Positions 16,616 through 25,731 are shown, counted from the stretch's first letter. The stretch is DNA of 64,000 nt from Endozoicomonas euniceicola (GCF_025562755.1 NZ_CP103300.1:5334501-5398500), one strand, 5' to 3'. Numbers and translations: made by a program. The notes: a model not told the origin generated them from the letters alone.

Positions 16616-18001
16616 TCAAATACTTTTGTTTTTATATGCTTTGAGATGGCATATTACAATGCACGTTATGACAAAACTCACACTAAAGACAAAACCCAAA
16701 GTAGCGGCAAGCGCAGCGGCGACTTCAACTATTTTATAAGAAACATTTTTAAGTACTTTTTGAAGATCAGGTTCAACCGGCTTCGCTGTGCCGGGACTCG
16801 AAGGATCGTAACGATAGGTGAATAACCCGATTTCTTTATCTCCCAGATCAAGAGCGAGTTCATTTTTCCCGGGGTTGAATGCACCACTGCAGGATCTTGT
16901 GTTTGAAGCTATGAAATTAGCTTGTTCTGCTTTTTTTGGGTCAGCGACATTATAAATAGTGACTCCAGCGCCTTCACCAAGGGTTCCCATGGCCATCAGC
17001 TTCCCGTCACGACTAATGTCAACAAAGGACACTGGTTCTTTAACTTCTTCCGGAACGGGTATCAGGGCTGGCTTTTCCGGGTGCTCCATATCATAGAGGA
17101 GGAGCGAATGATGCAATGTATAACCCGCCACGGCAAGCCATTTTGAGTCAGGGGCGATAGTCACACCAATAGACCTGTGACCAGGTTTGTCTCCCGGCGT
17201 CTTTTCAGTAGCCAGAAGCTTGGGGTTGCTCAGGTCAGCCAGGTCATAGACCATAAGGCTGAAACCATTGCCGGTAAAAGCCACCCACTTCTCATCAGGG
17301 CTGATGGCGACATCGGTTAGTGTGAGGCCTGTTTCTATAGTTGACTGTTCTATTGGTTTTTTTGGGTCGGTGATATTATAAATCTTGATTAATCCGTCCC
17401 TTCCTCCTGCGACCATGAAGGTTCCGCTGTTGCTAACTTCAACGCAGCTGGCTTGTCGAATTTTATTATCTGTAGCATCTTGCCATGGCAGTGACATGAC
17501 ATAAGCCGGGTGTTTCATGTCCTCTACGTTTTCAATAACAATCTGACCATTGACGTCAACTCTCACCAGGTGCCGCCCATCGGGTGTGAAGCTGTTGTCG
17601 TAATTAAAGACGGCTGTTTTCTCAACTTCGACAGGCTGGTTGAACTGGCTGATATCGTAGGTGATGTACTCGCCACCGTACTGAATGTCGTGCAGTTCCT
17701 CTCCATCTCTTACCGCTTTGTTGCTTTCTTCTATCGTAAACCGAACCCCGGTGTTGATATACCGGCCATCCGGGGAAAATGTCATCGCTCTAACGTGGTT
17801 ATAAGGTGGCAGGTCGATGCCACTGCTAAAGTTAATTTTGCCTTTTTTCGTCAGAACGAGGCCGGTTGAAGGTGGGGTCTCTGTAGAGAGCGGAATTATT
17901 TGAGAGGCTGGCTTTGCCTGAGAGCCAGTTGCTATGGCTCCAAGCAACAAAAGAGCTCCCATCATCATTGTTATTTTCATAACAGGCTGTCCTGCATTCA
18001 A
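16616..18001 (-). CDS. Exported beta-propeller protein with C-terminal membrane anchor, copy 5
   Basis: At 461 residues, this copy lies next to intact rnm and rluF, so it may be the founding member. Its signal segment differs from the others (MKITMMMGALLLLGAI, probable start at that Met). The propeller core is almost identical to copies 1 and 4. Its C-terminus is unique, with a long hydrophobic stretch (VAAALAATLGFVFSVSFVI) that may form one long or two short helices and the tail HLKAYKNKSI. A palindromic IS605 derivative abuts the stop codon, which may explain the different end. Confidence 0.75.
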   Translation of the reverse strand: MNAGQPVMKITMMMGALLLLGAIATGSQAKPASQIIPLSTETPPSTGLVLTKKGKINFSSGIDLPPYNHVRAMTFSPDGRYINTGVRFTIEESNKAVRDGEELHDIQYGGEYITYDISQFNQPVEVEKTAVFNYDNSFTPDGRHLVRVDVNGQIVIENVEDMKHPAYVMSLPWQDATDNKIRQASCVEVSNSGTFMVAGGRDGLIKIYNITDPKKPIEQSTIETGLTLTDVAISPDEKWVAFTGNGFSLMVYDLADLSNPKLLATEKTPGDKPGHRSIGVTIAPDSKWLAVAGYTLHHSLLLYDMEHPEKPALIPVPEEVKEPVSFVDISRDGKLMAMGTLGEGAGVTIYNVADPKKAEQANFIASNTRSCSGAFNPGKNELALDLGDKEIGLFTYRYDPSSPGTAKPVEPDLQKVLKNVSYKIVEVAAALAATLGFVFSVSFVITCIVICHLKAYKNKSI

Positions 18002-18056
18002 AAGTCAGGCCAGCCAGTAAAGACCAGAAAATGCAGTTTTTCTATTTTTTTGTCTG

Positions 18057-18992
18057 TTATTGCCAGTCTTCCCAGACACTTGTTATTTGCCCGGGAACAG
18101 GGCGCAGCCTGCCCAGCTCGACCCAGCGATAATCCGGTGAATGAAAGTCGCTGCCTCTGGAACCCTGTAATTCAAAAGCCTGGCACAACTCGACAAACTG
18201 TTCAGTTTGCCCCGGCACATTGACGCCACCCACCACTTCCAGTGCATGACCGCCCGCCAGTTTGAAGTCTTTGACCAGCGCCCGGAGCTTGGTTCGGGTC
18301 ATTTTATATTTCCCCGGATGAGCCAGCACCGCTTTACCACCCAGCGCACGCAGCCAGGCCACTGCCTGGCTCATGGGTGGCCAGAACTGCCGAAGGTTGC
18401 CGAGCTTTTTGTCATTCAGATAGTGATCGAAAGCTGCGTTAGCGTCTTTGACGTAACCTTTATTAACCAGCCACTGCGCAAAATGCGGACGACCGGTCTG
18501 GACGGTTTCTTTTGTCAGGGTGAAGCCATCACTGGTGTTTTTCTGGCGCGATAGTGCGATATCAAGCACCTCGGAAAACAGTTGATCTTCCTTAATGGTC
18601 AGCTGTAACAGTTTGACCAGTTTTTTCGCAATGTGCAGTGACCGCTGTCGACGGGCGTTGTCCTGATGTTCGATGATGCGTTCGAGGTCCGGATGATCCA
18701 GGGGAAAATTCAGCCCGACAATATGAATCTCAACACCGGACCAGGTGGTAGACAGTTCGATACCGGAAATCAGGCGTGGCCCGTCCGGTGAGCGCTGCTG
18801 CGAAAAGCGCTGCTGCGAAAAGCGCTGCTGCGAAAAATGCTGCCGCAAAAAATGATGGGCAGCCACCGAGTCATGGTCGGTGATGGCGAGCAGCTCAACG
18901 CCCTGGTCTGTCGCCCGGCGGTATAGCTCCAGTGGACCAAGGGTACCGTCTGAAGCGGTAGTATGACAGTGAAGGTCCGCATTAATACTCAT
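18057..18992 (-). CDS. rnm: PHP-domain phosphoesterase, RNase AM-like (YciV/TrpH)
   Basis: The 311-residue protein is the PHP phosphoesterase called YciV, TrpH or RNase AM, a 5'-3' exonuclease that trims rRNA 5' ends in E. coli. Metal-binding motifs are DLHCHTTASDGT (about residue 7), ITDHDS (about 38), a HPG (about 225) and GSDFHSP (about 280). An unusual insertion after HDSVAAHHFLRQH has three copies of FSQQR, encoded by a 15-bp tandem repeat at 18791-18850. It is the gene usually next to yciO, here 13 kb away. Pieces of it occur at 7427-8032 and between the propellers. Confidence 0.9.
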   Translation of the reverse strand: MSINADLHCHTTASDGTLGPLELYRRATDQGVELLAITDHDSVAAHHFLRQHFSQQRFSQQRFSQQRSPDGPRLISGIELSTTWSGVEIHIVGLNFPLDHPDLERIIEHQDNARRQRSLHIAKKLVKLLQLTIKEDQLFSEVLDIALSRQKNTSDGFTLTKETVQTGRPHFAQWLVNKGYVKDANAAFDHYLNDKKLGNLRQFWPPMSQAVAWLRALGGKAVLAHPGKYKMTRTKLRALVKDFKLAGGHALEVVGGVNVPGQTEQFVELCQAFELQGSRGSDFHSPDYRWVELGRLRPVPGQITSVWEDWQ

Positions 18993-19180
18993 CGTTATTC
19001 AAAAATCTCTCGGGTCTGATTACACTTTCTGTATCGTCTGGCTGTTTAAGTACCTGATCATACCTTTGTAACGACTGATTTTTTCGTCAGTGTTGTGTAA
19101 TTCAGGTTCTGCCAGAATGGTAAAAACAGCCATCTCCTTATATGGTTTTATCACCAGAACGGTAATCTGACTGCTTAAAT

Positions 19181-19813
19181 ATGAAACAATTGATTGATTT
19201 TATTCCTCTGATTGTCTTTTTTACAATCTATAAAATGGACCCTCGTACAATGGAGTTTGCAGGGCAGAGCTTTGAACTGGGTGGGCCATTCAGTGCAACA
19301 CTGGTGTTGATGGTCACTTCTGTCATTGTCTACGGTGGTATGTACCTCAAGTCCCGTCATCTGGAAAAGAGCCAGATGATTACACTGGGTGCCGTTATTT
19401 TGTTTGGTGGCATGACACTGGCTTTTCATGATGAAATGTTTCTGAAATGGAAAGCACCCATTGTTAACTGGATCTTTGCCATCGCGTTTCTGGGCAGTCA
19501 GTTTATCGGTAGCAAGACGCTGGTTCAGCGTATGATGGGGCACGTGATGACCCTGCCTGAAGCTATCTGGGCCCGACTGAATATGAGCTGGGTCATATTC
19601 TTTACCCTGCTCGGCGCAGCCAACCTGTTTGTAGCCTTCACTTTCCACGACATCTGGGTAGACTTTAAAGTCTTTGGCAGTTTGATTCTTACTTTCGGTT
19701 TTGTCATCCTTCAGTTCGTATTTCTGTCTAAGTACATTAAAGCCGACGCTGTTGCCAATGGTGCTGATAGCGGAATAGAAAGCGGTGGAATAAAAAGCCC
19801 AGAGGAAAAATGA
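19181..19813 (+). CDS. yciB: Inner membrane septation protein YciB (IspZ family)
   Basis: The 210-residue protein has about five hydrophobic helices and the typical opening MKQLIDFIPLIVFF. The family (septation protein A) affects cell-envelope synthesis and division in enterobacteria. The last 30 residues form an acidic, Gly/Ser-rich tail that is longer than usual. It abuts yciI with no gap (TGA at 19811-19813, ATG at 19814), so the two are translationally coupled. It is divergent from rnm across 188 bp, which must hold promoters for both. Confidence 0.9.
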   Translation: MKQLIDFIPLIVFFTIYKMDPRTMEFAGQSFELGGPFSATLVLMVTSVIVYGGMYLKSRHLEKSQMITLGAVILFGGMTLAFHDEMFLKWKAPIVNWIFAIAFLGSQFIGSKTLVQRMMGHVMTLPEAIWARLNMSWVIFFTLLGAANLFVAFTFHDIWVDFKVFGSLILTFGFVILQFVFLSKYIKADAVANGADSGIESGGIKSPEEK

Positions 19814-20113
19814 ATGCTGTACGCAGTAATCAGTGAAGATGTTGATAACAGCCTGTCTTTACGCAAAGATACCCGGCCTGCTCATCTGGCACGTCTGGAA
19901 CAGCTAAAAGAGCAGGGGCGTCTGGTGCTGGCCGGGCCTCTGCCAGCCATTGACAGTAATGATCCCGGTGAGGCCGGATTTACCGGCAGCCTGGTGGTTG
20001 CTGAATTTGATTCTCTGACAGCCGCCCAGTCCTGGGCTGACGCCGATCCATACAGTGAAGCCGGTGTCTACCGGAGTGTTGTGGTAAAACCTTTTAAGAA
20101 AGTACTGCCCTGA
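19814..20113 (+). CDS. yciI: YciI-family protein
   Basis: This 99-residue single-domain YciI protein has a conserved His in RPAHLARLEQLKEQG and the core pattern GPLPA...GSLVVAEFDS...DPYSEAGVY. The family is a small ferredoxin-like dimer whose active-site His-Asp pair is present here. Its reaction is not established for most members. It is coupled to yciB. Confidence 0.88.
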   Translation: MLYAVISEDVDNSLSLRKDTRPAHLARLEQLKEQGRLVLAGPLPAIDSNDPGEAGFTGSLVVAEFDSLTAAQSWADADPYSEAGVYRSVVVKPFKKVLP

Positions 20114-20142
20114 GGCAGTACGCAGATAGTTGTATTAAGCGC

Positions 20143-20832
20143 ATGAAGCTGATTGTAAAAACCATGATGTTTGCACTGGCTGCAGTATGGCTCTCGGGCA
20201 CTGCCGCACAGGTGCATGCAGCTGATAAGTATGTTACCGATGTTGTCTATGTTCCCCTGCGGGCAGGGCCGGGAAATAAGTACCGGATTCTGCATCAGGG
20301 TTTAAAAACCGGTGCCCGGATGACAGTACTGGAAGAAAACGCCGGAGAGGGTTTCACCAGGGTCCGGATGTCCAACGGTACCGAAGGTTTTATTCGAACC
20401 CAATACCTTATGGATTCGCAGCCAGCCCGTGACCAGTTGCCAAAAGAACAGAAGAAAAACCAGCAGCTGTCGGCACAGTTGAAACAACTTCAGGCTGAGC
20501 TGCAACAACAGGAAGCCGAGTTGCAGTCGGCCAGAAACAACCTGAAAAACACGTCAACCATGTTGGATGAAAAAACCACCGAACTGGTGAGTTTGCGGGA
20601 AGCGACGGCTGAACCTCTGGCACTTGATCGTCGTAACAAACAGCTGATGGAAGAAAACCTGCGATATAAAAACCGGGTAGAAGTGGTTGAGGCTGAAAAT
20701 GCCCAGCTGGTCAGAAATAACAGTATCCGCTGGTATCTGTATGGTGGTGGCACCATTCTGATTGGCATTCTGTTAGGTCTGTTCCTGCCTATGGTGAAGC
20801 TGCGTAAGAAGCCTTCGTCTGACTGGGTGTGA
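20143..20832 (+). CDS. SH3-domain membrane protein (TIGR04211/YgiM type)
   Basis: The 229-residue protein has a signal peptide (cleavage likely after VHA, residue 26), a bacterial SH3 domain (about 30-90, PLRAGPGNKYRILHQGLKTG), a long coiled coil (about 100-190) and one C-terminal membrane helix (IRWYLYGGGTILIGILLGLF) with a short basic tail. This is the YgiM/TIGR04211 layout: a periplasmic SH3 and coiled coil anchored in the inner membrane. A cell-wall role is often presumed, and the substrate is unknown. Confidence 0.85.
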   Translation: MKLIVKTMMFALAAVWLSGTAAQVHAADKYVTDVVYVPLRAGPGNKYRILHQGLKTGARMTVLEENAGEGFTRVRMSNGTEGFIRTQYLMDSQPARDQLPKEQKKNQQLSAQLKQLQAELQQQEAELQSARNNLKNTSTMLDEKTTELVSLREATAEPLALDRRNKQLMEENLRYKNRVEVVEAENAQLVRNNSIRWYLYGGGTILIGILLGLFLPMVKLRKKPSSDWV

Positions 20833-20869
20833 GTCAGCGGTTTGAATGTTTGAGAATTAAGGTAGAGCA

Positions 20870-21505
20870 ATGACGGATATCGTCACTCCGGAGCTGGAGC
20901 AGTATTGTCATGAGATGACCGGGCAGGAGTCGGCTGCATTGCAGGCTCTGGCGCAGGCCACCCGTGACCGGACCCGCTACCCGGATAATATGTCCGGTCG
21001 CCTGGTGGGGCAGACGCTGAAAATGCTGGCAGCGCTCAGTAACGCCCGGCGGGTTTTGGAAATTGGGATGTTTACCGGTTATGCCGCGCTGTCGATTGCT
21101 GAAGCACTGCCCGAAGACGGCGAAATTATGTGCTGCGAAAGTAACCCGAGAGCCATCGCTATTGCTGAGGAGTTTTTTGCACAGGCGGGGTTATCGCACA
21201 AACTGAACGTCTTGTTTGGCATGGCTTTGGAGACTATTCCCTCCATTGAAGGAGAGCTCGATATGGTGTTCATTGATGCCGACAAGAAAAAGTATCAGGA
21301 CTATCTTGAAATGACGTTGCCCATGGTGCGCCAGGGTGGGCTGATCATTATTGATGACGCCCTCTGGAAAGGAAAGGTTCTGACCCCTCAGGATGAACGA
21401 GCGCAGGCCATTGCCGACCTGAATCAACATATTTGTCAGCGCAACGATGTAGAGAATGTGTTGCTACCAGTCCGGCATGGCCTGAATATTATCCGGAAGC
21501 GGTAG
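20870..21505 (+). CDS. SAM-dependent O-methyltransferase (class I, COMT-like)
   Basis: The 211-residue protein matches the O-methyltransferase family that includes caffeoyl-CoA methyltransferases and bacterial relatives. The SAM-binding motif I is VLEIGMFTGYAALSIAEALP (about residues 63-82), and the metal-binding region is FIDADKKKYQDYL followed by IIDDALW. Such enzymes are divalent-cation-dependent and methylate catechol-type substrates. The substrate here cannot be told from sequence. Confidence 0.85.
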   Translation: MTDIVTPELEQYCHEMTGQESAALQALAQATRDRTRYPDNMSGRLVGQTLKMLAALSNARRVLEIGMFTGYAALSIAEALPEDGEIMCCESNPRAIAIAEEFFAQAGLSHKLNVLFGMALETIPSIEGELDMVFIDADKKKYQDYLEMTLPMVRQGGLIIIDDALWKGKVLTPQDERAQAIADLNQHICQRNDVENVLLPVRHGLNIIRKR

Positions 21506-21561
21506 CATTGTGTTGTATCAATTGATCAAGCCTTAAGTCTGACAGGCCCATGGGAGGAATG

Positions 21562-21876
21562 ATGATCTACGAAGTGAACTGCATGATTCCCCAGTCCCGG
21601 CAGGATGAATTTCTTGTCTGGCTGGAGCTGCACGTCAAGCAGCTACTCAAAATTGGTGGATTTGAAGACGCCACTATTTCCCGACTGCAGGAGGATGATC
21701 GTCTGCCTGAAGCTCACGTGGGTTTCTGTGTGCAGTATTTTCTGGAAGATCAGTCTGTTTTTGATCGTTACATAGCGGATTATGCGCCAGCCATGAGAGA
21801 AGACGGCGCAAACCGTTTTGGTGACGATCTGAAAATTTACCGTCGCCTGATGTCCAGGCCCGTGTTTTCCAGTTAA
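21562..21876 (+). CDS. DUF4286 family protein
   Basis: The roughly 104-residue protein opens with MIYEVNCMIP and matches the DUF4286 pattern (a ferredoxin-like small domain with VQYFLEDQSVFDRYI). The frame opens at 21550, but GGAGGA at 21553-21558 is a ribosome-binding site that favours ATG 21562 or 21559. The function is unknown. It lies just after the methyltransferase, possibly in one transcript. Confidence 0.75.
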   Translation: MIYEVNCMIPQSRQDEFLVWLELHVKQLLKIGGFEDATISRLQEDDRLPEAHVGFCVQYFLEDQSVFDRYIADYAPAMREDGANRFGDDLKIYRRLMSRPVFSS

Positions 21877-22034
21877 CCCCCATTGTCACCCAAGTCTGCG
21901 TTGAATTTAGCAGTCTCATCCATTAAGTTAAAGCAACCTGTGAAAGCATGTTTTTTGCCGGAACTTTCGCAGGATGAGTGACGCATTTCCGGCCTGTGAC
22001 GCAACAGAACAATAAGCAAACAGCGGATAAAAAA

Positions 22035-23417
22035 ATGGAACAAATAACTACTATTGTGAACGCCATTAACGGGGTCGTCTGGGGACCGTTAATGCTTGTT
22101 CTTATTCTGGGGGTGGGGCTATTCCTCATGTTGGGTCTGCGGCTGATGCCACTGCTCAAACTGGGAACCGGTTTCAAGTTACTATGGAGTGGTCGTACAC
22201 CGGCAGATGGTGAAGACAAGGCTGGGGAAATCTCACCCTTTCAGGCGCTGATGACCGCTCTGTCAGCAACCGTTGGCACTGGTAATATTGCTGGTGTTGC
22301 CACCGCTGTCTTTCTTGGTGGCCCCGGTGCCCTGTTCTGGATGTGGTGTACAGCGCTGGTGGGTATGGCCACCAAGTTTGCAGAAGCCGTACTGGCGGTA
22401 AAGTTCCGGGAAGTAGACGACAAAGGCAATCATTACGGCGGCCCCATGTACTACATCAAGAACGGTCTGGGTTCCCGCTGGGCGTGGCTTGGCACACTGT
22501 TTGCCCTGTTCGGTGCTATCGCAGGCTTTGGTATCGGTAATACGGTACAATCCAACTCGGTCGCTGCGGTTCTGGAAGCTAACTTCAGTCTGCCTACCTG
22601 GATAACCGGTGTCGTCCTGATGGTTCTGGTGGGTCTGGTACTGATTGGCGGCGTCCGTCGTATTGGTCAGGTGGCAGGTACACTGGTGCCTTTTATGGCG
22701 ATTAGTTATCTGTTAGCCGGACTGGGGGTGCTGGTGATTAATGCCGCTGCCATTCCTGAAGCTCTGTCCCTGGTCTTCACCTATGCCTTCTCACCGGTTG
22801 CCGCAACAGGTGGCTTTGCCGGTGCAGCTGTGTGGGCAGCCATTCGTTTCGGTGTTGCCCGTGGTGTTTTCTCCAACGAAGCGGGTCTGGGCTCTGCTCC
22901 CATTGCCCACGCTGCCGCCAAAACCAAAGACCCGGTTCGTCAGGGCATGATTGCCATGCTGGGTACTTTTATCGATACCATTATTATCTGTACCATTACT
23001 GGTCTGGTAATTATCACCTCTGGTCTCTGGACTTCCGGAGAATCCGGTGCGGCACTCACTTCCATGGCCTTTGCTAAAGCCATGCCGGGTGTTGGTAACT
23101 ACATCGTGACGTTCTCGCTGGCGATCTTTGCCTTTACCACCACGCTGGGGTGGAGCTTTTACGGTGAACGCTGCCTCGTATACCTGTTTGGCCCACGTTC
23201 TGTGAAGCCTTACCGGATTCTGTGGATCATTGCTCTGCCGGTTGGTGCGACTATGAACCTGAACTTTATCTGGCTGCTGGCTGATACCCTGAATGCCATG
23301 ATGGCAATACCTAACCTGGTCGCTCTTGTGCTGTTGAGTCCAGTGGTATTCAAACTGGTGCGCGACTACCTGGCAAAAGAAGCCGCCGAAAAAGAAGGCA
23401 AAACCATTGCTGAATAA
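22035..23417 (+). CDS. Alanine/glycine:cation symporter (AGCS family)
   Basis: The 460-residue inner-membrane transporter has about eleven hydrophobic helices and the family signature ATVGTGNIAGVATAVFLGGPGALFWMW (in two parts, about residues 75-100). It imports alanine or glycine with Na+ or H+. The frame is open to 21978, but MEQITT at 22035 fits the family start. A strong terminator follows at 23439. A glycine/alanine importer fits well with the nearby sdaA and gcvP, though it is not in their operon. Confidence 0.9.
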   Translation: MEQITTIVNAINGVVWGPLMLVLILGVGLFLMLGLRLMPLLKLGTGFKLLWSGRTPADGEDKAGEISPFQALMTALSATVGTGNIAGVATAVFLGGPGALFWMWCTALVGMATKFAEAVLAVKFREVDDKGNHYGGPMYYIKNGLGSRWAWLGTLFALFGAIAGFGIGNTVQSNSVAAVLEANFSLPTWITGVVLMVLVGLVLIGGVRRIGQVAGTLVPFMAISYLLAGLGVLVINAAAIPEALSLVFTYAFSPVAATGGFAGAAVWAAIRFGVARGVFSNEAGLGSAPIAHAAAKTKDPVRQGMIAMLGTFIDTIIICTITGLVIITSGLWTSGESGAALTSMAFAKAMPGVGNYIVTFSLAIFAFTTTLGWSFYGERCLVYLFGPRSVKPYRILWIIALPVGATMNLNFIWLLADTLNAMMAIPNLVALVLLSPVVFKLVRDYLAKEAAEKEGKTIAE

Positions 23418-23438
23418 TCGTTGATACGTCCGTAGCAG

Positions 23439-23478
23439 AAAAGACCATGAATCCAGAAATATTTATGGTCTTTTTTTT
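23439..23478 (+). terminator. Intrinsic terminator of the AGCS symporter gene
   Basis: A 14-bp stem (23439-23452 with 23461-23474, one G-T pair) is followed by a run of eight T. It is a typical Rho-independent terminator 22 bp after the stop codon. Confidence 0.85.
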
Positions 23479-23570
23479 GTCCTGATGGGAATGGCTGTTG
23501 TCACAATCAGAGTAGCAACTATTTTTAAAACAACTATATTCACGCAACGACAAGTAAACACGTATTTTTG

Positions 23571-23855
23571 ACATCCTCCTCGCCGTAAACGACGAGGATT
23601 CCTACAGCTAGACGGCAATGCCCTGCCGCAGTGCATCCCTTACCAGTAGCGGGACACACCTTATTCGCTTTCTTGCCCTACGGTTAAGATTGTCGAGTAA
23701 ACGACACGGGCAAAAAACGGAGGTAATTTAGTTTTTTACTTTCCTGTCTTGGCAGCGTAATCGCTAAAACATCCAAGACAAAAAAAGATAGTGCAGAGAG
23801 CTTGCTTTGCAAGCTGAACTTACATCCCCTCACTAAAAGTAAGGGGTTTTACGTT
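23571..23855 (-). mobile_element. IS605-family remnant without ORFs (right- and left-end hairpins)
   Basis: About 280 bp between the symporter terminator and the next gene. One side (23577-23606) is the hairpin sequence CCTCCTCGCCGTAAACGACG-AGG seen at the right ends of TnpB-type IS605 elements. The other side (23825-23848) is a CCCCTCAC...AAGGGG hairpin like a left end. No transposase frame remains. It is probably a non-autonomous derivative mobilised in trans, and it may still encode an omega-RNA on the minus strand. Confidence 0.6.
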
Positions 23856-23876
23856 TGAAGTGATAAGTTGGTTGCG

Positions 23877-25688
23877 ATGAAAGATTCCTTATTAATCTCC
23901 TTCATAATACGAGCACTGACGTTAATTATTTTGTTTTTCTCTTTATCGGGCACTGCACAGCAGCTACCCCGGAAGCATACGCAAACGCCCAACACTTCGA
24001 ACGAGGCTCAAACATTAGATGATTTGTGCAACTCTTCTATAGAAAGTGGGGGAAGACTGAATGAATCAATTCAAACGGCTGCGGCGACAATATTAAACAA
24101 CATTCAAAAGCAATTCCCATTCAATCAGATATCCCGATGCGTAATGCTTTTCCCTGATGGAAAGCCTATTGATGAAACTATCGGAGAATACAACCGTAAC
24201 CGGATACCTGAAGATAAAAAGAATACGGTCTTCCTCATGGTTGGCCCCGGCGTCAGAACGGAACTGACTAATCCCGCCCACCGGGACCAGGGGCTGATCA
24301 TGGTTGACGCGAGGGGAGCCCGTCGTACTCTCCAGGCTCATTGGCAAAAAAGCTATAAAGTCAACCAAACCATCACTTTGGAAAAAGGTCAAAAATTAGT
24401 CGGGATTCCATTAACCACTGATGCAAAGCTGGCAAATGATTTTTATATTGGTTTGGAACGCATGTGGGAAAACAGTGAATCCGACACATCCAAAAAAGAT
24501 AGCCTCATAGATTCAAATGCAACAGGTATATTGATTTCGGGCTTGTCCAACGCACCTGCTTTTTTATCAACGCCATATGAGCTAAAACCCAGTGAGCAAG
24601 CAACAAAATCAATCTCTGCATCTTCTTCATTACTGAGTTTTGAGATAAAGCAAAATTCAGACAAGCTCGATATTCAACCGGAAAAAAACATCATAAATAT
24701 TTTTAATAGTGAGCTGGTTCAGCCAGCAGGGCAAAGCATCAATATTTTCGCAACTGAAAATTTTTTATTCCATGAAAAAAAATACGATCAGGCGCTGTTT
24801 AATATTAAAGGCAGTCATTTTTTTTCATATGGTCAGTCAGTCACTGATAACCCTGTCTTTCTCACAACTGACACACATACCAGTAATTCTGAATATAATC
24901 AGAAAGTTGGCACTTACCTTAAATTAGAAAACAATCACTTTTTTGGAGAGTGCAAAAGAAATATTGTCAGTCGAGTCGACAATATCAAAAACTACGTAGC
25001 TTACAACAACCGGTTCATATGCTGGATAAACGGGGATAACCCCGCTGACTTAAAGCTGAAGAACAATTTCATGGCAACTGATTTCCTGACTTATGGCTCC
25101 AGCAACCCTGTTACCCGCTATATCAGCTATGAGGATGGAAACAGGTTTAAAGGGGCAATCTATTTACCTGATGTAATCCCTCTGTCTGGATCTGGGCATT
25201 CGGATGCAAAACACCATCGCCGAAGATTTGTCAGAGAAACCGGGCAGCGTGATAATGAAAAAACGGATACCTCTCACAACACCCAAGCATCGAATAATAA
25301 TCAGAAGACCGTCGTTTATATTAGCCTTGGCATTGCGGTATTGAGTCTGGGGGTAGCCACCATATCTATGACTTACAGCTTTTTGAACAGGGTAAAAATC
25401 CGTTCATTGGAGAATGCACTCAGACCTCCCCCCGCGTCTCATGTTCCTCAGGTTCCGGGACAACATAGATACCAGCTGGTTCATAACCCTCCCGGACATG
25501 GAAATGACTGCCAGCAAGTAATGATGTCACCTGCTCATGATCCGTTAGTGGTGCGCCCAAATACTCCCGTAAGAACTCTTCCCGTAAGGACTAGAAACTC
25601 TCTCATCTCTCACAGTGGGGCATCTAGATCCCGTAAAAAGAAAAGTATTCAAATGAGTGATGCTAGTTTTGATGACGTTTTCGACTAA
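23877..25688 (+). CDS. Exported single-pass membrane protein of unknown function
   Basis: I do not recognise this 603-residue protein. It has an N-terminal signal segment (LISFIIRALTLIILFFSLSGTAQ), a long polar exported region of about 440 residues with many Asn and Ser, and one membrane helix near residue 480 (VVYISLGIAVLSLGVATISM). A cytoplasmic tail follows that is rich in Pro, His and Arg and ends in a basic cluster RSRKKKS. Segments such as NIINIFNSEL, NHFF and NNFMATDFL recur loosely, suggestive of a beta-helix. The topology would suit a surface-sensing or adhesion protein, but this is a guess. Confidence 0.6.
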   Translation: MKDSLLISFIIRALTLIILFFSLSGTAQQLPRKHTQTPNTSNEAQTLDDLCNSSIESGGRLNESIQTAAATILNNIQKQFPFNQISRCVMLFPDGKPIDETIGEYNRNRIPEDKKNTVFLMVGPGVRTELTNPAHRDQGLIMVDARGARRTLQAHWQKSYKVNQTITLEKGQKLVGIPLTTDAKLANDFYIGLERMWENSESDTSKKDSLIDSNATGILISGLSNAPAFLSTPYELKPSEQATKSISASSSLLSFEIKQNSDKLDIQPEKNIINIFNSELVQPAGQSINIFATENFLFHEKKYDQALFNIKGSHFFSYGQSVTDNPVFLTTDTHTSNSEYNQKVGTYLKLENNHFFGECKRNIVSRVDNIKNYVAYNNRFICWINGDNPADLKLKNNFMATDFLTYGSSNPVTRYISYEDGNRFKGAIYLPDVIPLSGSGHSDAKHHRRRFVRETGQRDNEKTDTSHNTQASNNNQKTVVYISLGIAVLSLGVATISMTYSFLNRVKIRSLENALRPPPASHVPQVPGQHRYQLVHNPPGHGNDCQQVMMSPAHDPLVVRPNTPVRTLPVRTRNSLISHSGASRSRKKKSIQMSDASFDDVFD

Positions 25689-25731
25689 AGCACTGTACAA
25701 AAAGAACAATAAGTTTGGCTTACTCCTAAGC

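Noticed and set aside
19175..19648. 157-residue minus-strand ORF
   Set aside because: It is antisense to yciB. Its product is rich in Gln, His and Lys with no fold signature.
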